From positions 1 to 7,226 of the forward strand of contig JACZTW010000204.1 of the NCBI GenBank assembly GCA_022573485.1: 7,226 nucleotides of DNA. Direction: 5' to 3'. The notes beneath the pieces were generated by a model, which saw nothing but the letters and a program-made list of their open reading frames with translations, did no database searches and was not told where the DNA came from. Numbering within the stretch: the first letter of the stretch is position 1; each line of letters begins with the position of its first letter. The position numbers and the translations under genes were made by a program. The stretch comes from Planctomycetota bacterium (lineage in GTDB: Bacteria > Planctomycetota > Phycisphaerae > UBA1845 > CAIVHJ01). Below are positions 1-5,184 of this stretch, one piece after another.

Positions 1-742
1 CCGCCGAGCAGCAGCCGCCGCCCATCACATCGACGTCGACGTACCAGACGGTGGGTCCGCCCAGTGGTGCACTGCCGCCCTGGCCGCCGCCGCTGGGCGC
101 GCCGCCTCCGCCGGCGGATTCGCCGAAGCAGTCGAAGGCTTGCAGTGAGTATTCGGTGACGTCATCGGCGCCGGCGAGTTTGGCGAAAACGGTCAACGTG
201 CCGGTGACGTCTTTGTTTTGCTTGACCGAGAACTGCGCGATCAGCACCTTGCCATTGACGTCGGGTGTGCCCTGCCCATTGCTGGGACTGCTGTTGTACC
301 ATCCGCCGCTCACCAGGCCGTTCGATTGGAAGTCAACAGCATCGAAATCCAGGTCGATTCTGGTCCCACCCAGGAGGGGAATGCACTCCAGCCCGATGGT
401 CACGAACGAATCGCAGACCAGAGTCGGTTCACCGGGAAGCCCCCCGCAAGACGGCGAGTACACTGCATTGCCTTGTGCATGTTGGAAGAAGCCGTTGGCG
501 TCGGTGGTGCTGCCGTCGCTGAAACCCACGCTGATCAAGCGGTCGCCCGGATTGTTGAACACGGCGTAGACGCTGCAGACGTCGAGCTTGTAGGGAATCT
601 CCGGCTCGCTGGGGTCCTGACAAATGGGCAAGTCGGTGCGCTCCACCGTCTGCAAGCCGGTGAAATCAGCTAACGCGAGGCGGGGGGCGAGTAGCGCAAA
701 CGCGCAGGCCAAGAGACTCGGGCCGGTCGTTCGACGGTTCAT
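1..742 (-). CDS. secreted hypothetical protein, N-terminal 247 residues (C-terminus beyond left edge)
   Basis: The reading frame is open from an ATG at 742-740 to the left edge, so the 3' end is missing. A GAAAGGAG Shine-Dalgarno lies 6 nt upstream of the ATG. The first 25 residues form a signal peptide: basic MNRR, a hydrophobic core (residues 9-20), and an ALA|D cleavage site. The mature part is acidic and carries six cysteines (41, 56, 99, 110, 120, 205), which suggests disulfides in an exported protein. A Gly/Ser/Ala/Pro-rich linker spans about residues 208-229. After it comes VWYVDVDV and a GGGCC stretch, which may open a second domain; planctomycete beta-helix proteins often begin with a similar YVDxD strand, but this is a guess. 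The pattern VYAVFNNPGDRLISVG, DSFVTIGLE and GKVLIAQFSV recalls a family of secreted planctomycete proteins of unknown function (from memory, unchecked). Function is unknown. The gene to its 5' side on the same strand lies 658 bp away, so it is probably transcribed on its own. Confidence 0.85.
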   Translation of the reverse strand, partial: MNRRTTGPSLLACAFALLAPRLALADFTGLQTVERTDLPICQDPSEPEIPYKLDVCSVYAVFNNPGDRLISVGFSDGSTTDANGFFQHAQGNAVYSPSCGGLPGEPTLVCDSFVTIGLECIPLLGGTRIDLDFDAVDFQSNGLVSGGWYNSSPSNGQGTPDVNGKVLIAQFSVKQNKDVTGTLTVFAKLAGADDVTEYSLQAFDCFGESAGGGGAPSGGGQGGSAPLGGPTVWYVDVDVMGGGCCSA

Positions 743-748
743 TTTTTG

Positions 749-756
749 CTCCTTTC
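749..756 (-). promoter_or_regulatory. ribosome binding site of the secreted protein gene
   Basis: On the minus strand the sequence reads GAAAGGAG, then GCAAAAAATG partly overlapping it at the final G region; the core AGGAG sits about 6-7 nt before the ATG at 742. It supports this start over other in-frame codons, together with the signal peptide that begins exactly there. Confidence 0.75.
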
Positions 757-793
757 AATCGGCAAGTACGGGACGCGCCGCAGCCCGGTCCGC

Positions 794-875
794 GTGCCAC
801 TGCTCTTGAGCAGTGGATTTGCGAACACTGCTCAAGAGCAGTGGATTCGCGGGCACTGCTCAAGAGCAGTGGCAC
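794..875. repeat. triple palindromic repeat with 28-bp period
   Basis: Three 18-bp near-palindromes start at 798, 826 and 854, exactly 28 bp apart. Each has 8-bp arms CACTGCTC and GAGCAGTG around a 2-nt centre. The centre is TT in the first copy and AA in the other two, so the first copy is in the opposite orientation. The outer copies extend to a perfect 22-bp inverted repeat (794-815 with 854-875). The linkers are GATTTGCGAA and GATTCGCGGG. The set can form three separate hairpins or one large cruciform. It lies 50-130 bp upstream of the secreted protein gene. Similar motifs are, from memory, dispersed in planctomycete genomes. Confidence 0.9.
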
Positions 876-964
876 ACACGATTACCTAGCAAGGCCACCC
901 GGCCCCTTTCCGAAAGCATTTGGAGCTCATTTGGTTGCGGGTGAGGATTCTTCTCCTTTCATCG

Positions 965-982
965 CGCGGGCTGAAGCCCGCG
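965..982. repeat. hairpin repeat CGCGGGCT-GA-AGCCCGCG
   Basis: Perfect 8-bp arms (965-972 and 975-982) surround a GA centre. The core GCGGGCTGAAGCCCGC followed by GGCTC is a motif I associate with dispersed intergenic repeats of Planctomycetota. No T-run follows on either strand, so it does not look like an intrinsic terminator. Confidence 0.75.
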
Positions 983-1373
983 GCTCCTTGTTTGGTTCGC
1001 TGTTCAAACATCATTGGAGTTTGTCGCTGATCGCCTCCCGATCCGTTAGCAGGCGATCGGGTGGGAAGTTATCTACCTGGGTCGATCCCGTGTGCGGTTG
1101 TGGTGTGCGCATGGAGAATGATGATTCAGGAAAGACGAGGAGAAAAACAGAGGCGTGTGAAATGTCGAATGCCGACACAGAGCGAAAGTGCGAAAAAGCT
1201 TAATGGCCAAACGAAGCCAAAGTCGTTGGAAGCGCAACGCCACTAACGACATGGGCTGGAAATGGGGCACTACAACACTGCCCGAATCACCACTCGGAGC
1301 GCCGCCGCTCCCGGTTCTGATTGTTCGCTCCGCAATCTCGAAGCGCAGCGGAGATCCGCCCGTGACGGACGCC

Positions 1374-1401
1374 AATCCGAAATCCGCAATCTCCATTCAC
1401 T
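1374..1401 (+). repeat. degenerate heptad repeats AATCCGA / AATCCGC
   Basis: Consecutive 7-mers read AATCCGA (1374-1380), AATCCGC (1381-1387), AATCTCC (1388-1394) and ATTCACT (1395-1401). The block abuts the stop codon of the radical SAM gene. The 16-mer CAATCCGAAATCCGCA (1373-1388) recurs exactly, on the same strand, at 6371-6386. Confidence 0.65.
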
Positions 1402-3269
1402 CAGGAAAGTGCTGTTATCGAATCTCTATCACGCTCGGGTGGACTCGTATGCAGTTGAACGTATTTCCCCTCCGGCGTTCCGGGCGGCGCGTGGCTCGCC
1501 GGTCCGCCGTCTGGGTCGCGCATCGGAATCCGGCTGGTGGGCACCGAGGTCTTGCGCTTAATGTTGCCCCGCATCAGACGCAGACCCCAGCCGAACGTGC
1601 GGCGGATGGTATGTGCCAAACCCCACATGCCAAGCAGCTTCTCACCCGCATCGGCCAGATACAGCCGACTGTTGGGACGAACCAATGCGACGAGAACCCT
1701 CAACGGATTATAGAAGAACAAGTAGGCTGCCATCATGTTGAATTGCTTGATCCAGGGTTTCTCGTGCTTCGATGCCACCACATAGTTCGCGTCGAGCATA
1801 TGAGGTTCCACGCGCCGGCCTCCAACGCTTTCGAACGCAAGCCCCGAGGTGAAGCATTCCTCGTACAGCTTCGTGCCGGTCGCCGGGGACATCATCAATA
1901 TCTGCATGCTGCAAGCACCAGCTTTTCGCAGCAAGCTTACTTGATTGAGCAACCCGTAGGGACTGTGCCGAGTGTACAAAGGTTGGCTATCGTGATGCAT
2001 CATCATCGGCATCGGGGCGATGCAGTGCTCCTTCAGCAAAGCGAACGCTTCGATGGTCTTATCGACGCTCTGGCCTTTCTTGATCAGTGTGGCGGTCATG
2101 TCTTCCACGCCCAGCCACAGCGCCCGCATACCCGCGTTCCGGACCACCGGCAGATAGTCTTTCATTTGCAACACATCGTGAATCGTGGCTTCAGTGCCCC
2201 AGCGGGCTTTGCTGCGCAGCTTGACGCCGTGGAATTCGGCGCGGGACATGGTTTCAACGATGTCGATTGACCGCTTCTTGTCGTTGAAGAAGTTGTCATC
2301 CGCTCCGAAGAAATGACGGATGCCGTACTCGCTGTACAGGCGGCACATTTCCTCGGCAATGCGCTCGCCGCTCTTGAGGCGGTACTGACGTTGGTTGTAG
2401 GCTGGAATGGGACAATAGGGACAGGCGAACTTGCACCCGAAAGTCAGCACCAGCGAGCCGATGGGGCTGTGCTTGCGAACCCGATCGGCTGGGAGCGCCT
2501 GCCAGCTGAGCGTGGATGTCTTGCTGGGCGGTTCGAGCAGTTGATACCCCAAAGCGGGGTGCGGCAACTCGTCCAGATCACCGACCAGGCGCTGGATGCC
2601 CGTATCGACCAGCTCTGTCGCCATGCCTTGCTGATCGTTCCGCGCATATACCAGACCCGGGATTTCGTCCAGCATACCGCTGTTGCGTGCGCGAATGAAC
2701 GTCGTGCGCAGGGAGTCGCCTTTGGAATGTATCGAAAGCAACAACTCGAGCAAGCTCAGCAGCACGTATTCTTCGCCGGTGACCGCCACATCGGCAGACG
2801 AAGGGTCGTTGGGATCCGTACTGAAAACGTCCCACGGCTCGTAGGTGATCTTGGGGCCGCCGGCAATGATCAGGGGTCTGTGCGCGGGATCGATCCGGCA
2901 TGCGTCACGGATCAAGGCTTTGCACCGCGTCCAGTGAATCTGCATGCTCGAGACCATGAAGATGTCGGGGATTCTTCCATCCAGGCGCATGTGCGACGGG
3001 CGGAAGTGCTTGTTCCATTGCTGGAGCACGATGCGGGTCTTGTAGAATCCGGCGTCGAACAGGGCGGCACCGATGGCCCGCACTCCGGCGGGCGCCATTC
3101 GCTTGTCTGCGTGAATGAACGGCAGCATCCGCGTTCGATGATCGAATGCGCAGGCAATGACGGTCGTCAAATCATGCTCGCGGGCCATGTTGCGCAAACG
3201 CCGACGCAGGCTGAGCAACTCGCCCGGCTTGAGCAACTCATCTCCCCGGTCACGAAAAGGCAGTTCCAT
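1401..3269 (-). CDS. B12-binding-like radical SAM protein
   Basis: A 622-residue iron-sulfur enzyme of the radical SAM superfamily. Numbering below counts from a TTG two codons upstream of the preferred ATG. The cluster motif C-x3-C-x2-C is at 281/285/288 (FGCKFACPYCPIP); these cysteines should bind the [4Fe-4S] cluster that cleaves S-adenosylmethionine. FFGADDNFFND (322-332), LWLGVED (386-392) and SPATGTKLYEE (463-473) match later strands of the barrel. Residues 35-240 resemble the Rossmann-like cobalamin-binding domain of this class: LIIAGGPKIT (135-144) and ADVAVTGEEY (161-170) fit, but no DxHxxG cobalamin-ligand motif is visible, so bound B12 is uncertain. The C-terminus (from about 505) is basic and partly hydrophobic, ending in a Pro-rich tail, and may touch the membrane. 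GGGGAG spaced 9 nt from the ATG at 3269 favours that start over the TTG at 3275. It has no operon partner; the substrate cannot be told. Related enzymes act on lipids, hopanoids, chlorins or natural products. Confidence 0.92.
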   Translation of the reverse strand: MELPFRDRGDELLKPGELLSLRRRLRNMAREHDLTTVIACAFDHRTRMLPFIHADKRMAPAGVRAIGAALFDAGFYKTRIVLQQWNKHFRPSHMRLDGRIPDIFMVSSMQIHWTRCKALIRDACRIDPAHRPLIIAGGPKITYEPWDVFSTDPNDPSSADVAVTGEEYVLLSLLELLLSIHSKGDSLRTTFIRARNSGMLDEIPGLVYARNDQQGMATELVDTGIQRLVGDLDELPHPALGYQLLEPPSKTSTLSWQALPADRVRKHSPIGSLVLTFGCKFACPYCPIPAYNQRQYRLKSGERIAEEMCRLYSEYGIRHFFGADDNFFNDKKRSIDIVETMSRAEFHGVKLRSKARWGTEATIHDVLQMKDYLPVVRNAGMRALWLGVEDMTATLIKKGQSVDKTIEAFALLKEHCIAPMPMMMHHDSQPLYTRHSPYGLLNQVSLLRKAGACSMQILMMSPATGTKLYEECFTSGLAFESVGGRRVEPHMLDANYVVASKHEKPWIKQFNMMAAYLFFYNPLRVLVALVRPNSRLYLADAGEKLLGMWGLAHTIRRTFGWGLRLMRGNIKRKTSVPTSRIPMRDPDGGPASHAPPGTPEGKYVQLHTSPPERDRDSITALS

Positions 3270-3278
3270 AATCAATCG

Positions 3279-3284
3279 CTCCCC
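3279..3284 (-). promoter_or_regulatory. ribosome binding site deciding the radical SAM start
   Basis: The minus strand reads GGGGAG at 3284-3279. It is 9 nt from the ATG at 3269 but only 3 nt from an upstream in-frame TTG at 3275, so the ATG is the better start. Confidence 0.65.
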
Positions 3285-3305
3285 AAAATGGAATGGGCGG
3301 CACTC

Positions 3306-3333
3306 ATCCTAGCGACGGTTTCCAACTTTGCAA
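3306..3333 (-). promoter_or_regulatory. candidate sigma-70-type promoter for the radical SAM gene
   Basis: On the minus strand TTGCAA (3333-3328) and TAGGAT (3311-3306) are separated by 16 bp. Each matches 4 of 6 consensus positions. Transcription would begin near 3299, about 30 nt before the ATG, which leaves room for the ribosome binding site. The match is modest and could be chance. Confidence 0.3.
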
Positions 3334-3347
3334 TTATTCCCCAAATC

Positions 3348-3364
3348 GGAGGTGAGAAAAAATG
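3348..3364 (+). promoter_or_regulatory. near-perfect Shine-Dalgarno with ATG, no recognisable gene
   Basis: GGAGGTGA (3348-3355) is followed after 6 nt by ATG (3362-3364). This is the strongest ribosome binding site in the window. The frame it opens runs to 3805 (147 codons) but is rich in Arg, Ser and Pro, resembles nothing I know, and from 3531 runs out of frame across the TSUP gene. Possible readings are a leader peptide, the remnant of a lost gene start, or chance. It lies 169 nt before the transporter start and in a different frame from it. Confidence 0.4.
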
Positions 3365-3379
3365 GACCGCTATCGTGGC

Positions 3380-3448
3380 CGAATCCCACGATTCGCCGGG
3401 GCATCCATACCCCGACGTCCATCCTCGGCCGTGGAATCCCGCCACGGC
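3380..3448 (+). other. hairpins in the leader region of the TSUP gene
   Basis: Two perfect stems lie between the strong Shine-Dalgarno and the transporter start: CGAATC (3380-3385) with GATTCG (3390-3395) around loop CCAC, and GCCGTGG (3428-3434) with CCACGGC (3442-3448) around a 7-nt loop. They could fold in a 5' leader transcript. No known riboswitch class was recognised, and short stems like these are common in GC-rich DNA. Confidence 0.35.
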
Positions 3449-3530
3449 TCAGTTCTGGCGTTGCGCGCCTCCAAGACATATCCTCTCCATCTTCGGACAC
3501 TCGGGGCTGGAGCGCTGCGAGAGATCGACG

Positions 3531-4340
3531 ATGGGTTTTGTGATACTGATTCTGATCGGCCTGATCACGGGAGTGGTCGGCGCACTGCTGGGCTTGGGCG
3601 GCAGCATCATTCTGATACCCGCGCTCAATCAAGTGTTCGGGGCCCACCAACACCTTCACCAAGCCTGTGCGATGATCCTCAACTTTGTCGTGGTCACCGC
3701 GGCTGTATACGGGCACAGGAAGGCCGGCGTGCTGCGCTCCGACATTCTCAAATCCACAATACCAGCCGCCATTTGCGGAGTGATCGTGGGCGTGGAGTTG
3801 AGTGAGATGCGGCTGTTCGAGGGAGAACAGCAACGATTCCTCACTGCTCTGTTCGGCGTGTTTCTGCTTTGCGCCGCGGGCTTCAACTTGCAGCGTGTCG
3901 TACGCCCATCGGCAGCCGTCGGCGATGAGGCTTCGTCCACAACCGCGGTGCCCCTCTGGAAAGCGATCCTGTTTGTGGGCGCGCCGACGGGCTTGTTGTC
4001 GGGGCTTCTGGGTGTCGGAGGCGGGATCATTGCCGTGCCCGCGCAACAGATCTTTCTGCGTATCGGCCTCCGGCAGGCGATTGGCAATTCGGCGGCCACG
4101 ATATGTGGGCTGAGCCTGGTGGGCGCTTTGGCCAAGAACTACCATTGGTGGGCGAACCACGGCGAGGATCTGTTCGCGCCATTGGCGATCGCATTGTGGG
4201 TCGTGCCCGGCGCGGTGCTCGGCGGCCTGATCGGGAGCAAACTCACGCACGTACTTCCGACGCGATGGATCGGCGGCTCGCTCGCGGTGGTTCTCGTCAT
4301 CGCCGGGGTGAGACAAATATCGTACTGGTGGGCGAACTGA
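3531..4340 (+). CDS. TauE/SafE (TSUP) family membrane transporter
   Basis: A 269-residue inner-membrane protein of the sulfite exporter TauE/SafE family (old name DUF81), normal in length. About eight hydrophobic segments can be seen, near residues 2-31, 46-61, 73-90, 103-120, 145-170, 185-200, 213-237 and 248-264. The family's internal duplication is clear: GALLGLGGSIILIP (17-30) is mirrored by GLLGVGGGIIAVP (158-170), each at the start of a half. Members move sulfite, sulfoacetate, sulfonates or other small organic anions; the substrate cannot be read from sequence. The frame stays open far upstream (to 2313), but that part is antisense to the radical SAM gene and hydrophilic. The ATG at 3531 starts directly at the first membrane helix, with only a weak GAGAG 7 nt before it. 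It is divergent from the radical SAM gene and 226 bp upstream of the sigma operon. No sulfur-metabolism gene lies beside it. Confidence 0.93.
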   Translation: MGFVILILIGLITGVVGALLGLGGSIILIPALNQVFGAHQHLHQACAMILNFVVVTAAVYGHRKAGVLRSDILKSTIPAAICGVIVGVELSEMRLFEGEQQRFLTALFGVFLLCAAGFNLQRVVRPSAAVGDEASSTTAVPLWKAILFVGAPTGLLSGLLGVGGGIIAVPAQQIFLRIGLRQAIGNSAATICGLSLVGALAKNYHWWANHGEDLFAPLAIALWVVPGAVLGGLIGSKLTHVLPTRWIGGSLAVVLVIAGVRQISYWWAN

Positions 4341-4566
4341 CCGAGCACACGCCGGAGTCGCCGGATTCATCCCCCAGCGTGGATTATGGGATCTGGCGAT
4401 TGCCTCGGGCCGTTCCATTTGAAGATCACCTTAAACCTTTATATGACAATCGGTTATATGTCCTATTGATCTAGTGTGGAACTCTCGTCTTATCGGCCTA
4501 CCATTTAGTGTATAGTGGATTCGAGAACAGATCGGGCTGTCCCAACGTAGAAACAAGGGTGCATCC
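4341..4566 (+). promoter_or_regulatory. spacer before the sigma operon with direct repeat and possible -10
   Basis: This 226-bp gap is AT-richer than its surroundings from about 4430 on. It holds a direct repeat TTATATGAC / TTATATGTC (starts 4439 and 4454, period 15 bp), which could be an operator. A TATAGT hexamer (4511-4516) fits a -10 element 50 nt before the GTG start, but the -35 is poor (TTATCG at 4490-4495, spacer 15). No terminator hairpin with a T-run follows the transporter stop, so readthrough is possible. Confidence 0.3.
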
Positions 4567-5175
4567 GTGAATACGCTGACTGATGAACAACTCTTGCAAG
4601 AGCATCGCCGTGGTCGAAGCGAGCGGTTCGAGTTGCTCGTGCGCCGCTACAGCCAGGAGTTGTTCCGTTTCGCCTACCGGCTTCTGGGCAGCCCCGCCGC
4701 AGCCGAGGACATCGTGCAGGAGACGTTCCTGCAGGTTCATTTGTCCATGGAGCGTTTTGACGTTAGCAGGAGATTTCGGCCTTGGGTCTTCACCATCGCC
4801 GCCAACAAAGCACGTGATTACCTCCGCAGCCAAAAGAGGCGGCCGGAAGTGCCCCTGGATGCCGTGGCCGACGGGTCTTCGGACGGCGGCGCGTCGTTCA
4901 GCGACTTGCTGAGCGGCCGATCGGTGGGGCCTGCGGTTGCTCTTGAGAGAGAAGAGCGTTCGTCTCGTGTTCGGCAGCTCGTCGAGCAACTGCCGCTGCA
5001 CCTCAAAGAAGTACTCGTGCTGGGCTACTATCATGGTTTCGCGTACAAGGAAATGGCCAACGTTCTCGACGTGCCCATCGGCACAATCAAGAGTCGCCTG
5101 CATTCGGCAGTGGCCAAGATGGGCGATTTGATTTCGTCGCTTGAACCGGAAGAGGACGAACTCGCGAACCGCTAG
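4567..5175 (+). CDS. ECF-type RNA polymerase sigma factor
   Basis: A 202-residue sigma-70 family factor of the extracytoplasmic function group; it should direct RNA polymerase to a small set of promoters. Region 2 spans about residues 20-92. It contains FELLVRRYSQELFRFAYRLL (21-40), AEDIVQETFLQVH (46-58), the classic D-x-V-Q-E-T-F core that meets the polymerase clamp, and the -10-reading helix around FRPWVFTIAANKARDYLRSQ (70-89). A Ser/Gly/Asp-rich linker covers 93-131. Region 4 (about 133-185) ends in a helix-turn-helix, YKEMANVLDVPIGTIKSRLH (160-179), that reads the -35. The start is GTG, 7 nt after a weak AAGGG, and region 2 begins at the expected distance from it. An acidic tail EPEEDE follows region 4. 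The next gene starts 9 bp after the stop and looks like its membrane-bound regulator. The ECF subgroup cannot be set without a profile search. Confidence 0.96.
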   Translation: MNTLTDEQLLQEHRRGRSERFELLVRRYSQELFRFAYRLLGSPAAAEDIVQETFLQVHLSMERFDVSRRFRPWVFTIAANKARDYLRSQKRRPEVPLDAVADGSSDGGASFSDLLSGRSVGPAVALEREERSSRVRQLVEQLPLHLKEVLVLGYYHGFAYKEMANVLDVPIGTIKSRLHSAVAKMGDLISSLEPEEDELANR

Positions 5176-5184
5176 TGTGCATCT

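Larger units (their letters stand above)
743..1400. other. 658-bp gene-free region between two minus-strand genes
   Basis: No frame here has a convincing protein. The stretch holds, in order, the ribosome binding site of the secreted protein gene, a triple palindrome (794-875), a hairpin repeat (965-982), a degenerate repeat-like tract from about 1087, a small hairpin (GGAGCG at 1296-1301, CGCTCC at 1306-1311, loop CCGC) and heptad-like repeats next to the end of the radical SAM gene (1374-1401). The tract has the low-complexity, purine-biased look of decayed repeat DNA rather than coding DNA. No clear promoter was found for the downstream gene, and no hairpin followed by a T-run that would end the radical SAM transcript. 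Confidence 0.6.

Noticed and set aside
51..673. Plus-strand open frames of 172 and 151 codons
   Set aside because: They are antisense to the secreted protein gene, which has a signal peptide and a good ribosome binding site on the minus strand.
794..875. CRISPR array
   Set aside because: The units are 18 bp with 10-bp linkers that are themselves similar, one unit is inverted, and no cas gene is near. Real spacers are about 30 bp and unique.
841..1203. 120-codon plus-strand frame
   Set aside because: It begins inside the palindromic triplet and runs through the hairpin repeat. The translation is that of repeat DNA.
1296..1311. Terminator for the radical SAM gene (GGAGCG-CCGC-CGCTCC)
   Set aside because: The stem is only 6 bp, sits 90 bp past the stop codon, and is not followed by a T-run on the minus strand.
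1188..2270. Open frame of 360 codons on the plus strand
   Set aside because: Antisense to the radical SAM gene for most of its length, with a translation rich in His, Arg and Gln and no recognisable motif.
2313..3530. Possible N-terminal extension of the TSUP transporter (in-frame open codons)
   Set aside because: The extension is antisense to the radical SAM gene, is hydrophilic, and would put about 400 unrelated residues before the first membrane helix. The family normally starts at that helix.
3362..3805. 147-codon frame after the strong Shine-Dalgarno, as a normal protein gene
   Set aside because: More than half of it overlaps the TSUP gene in another frame, and the composition is that of out-of-frame DNA. 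Only the start signal is reported, as a site and a finding.
3309..4418. Open frame of 369 codons on the minus strand
   Set aside because: Antisense to the TSUP gene; very rich in Arg, His and Gln, with no membrane segments or motif.
4478..4489. ECF-type autoregulated promoter (GGAAC with CGTC)
   Set aside because: GGAAC at 4478-4482 and CGTC at 4486-4489 are only 3 nt apart, while ECF promoters need about 16 nt between the elements.
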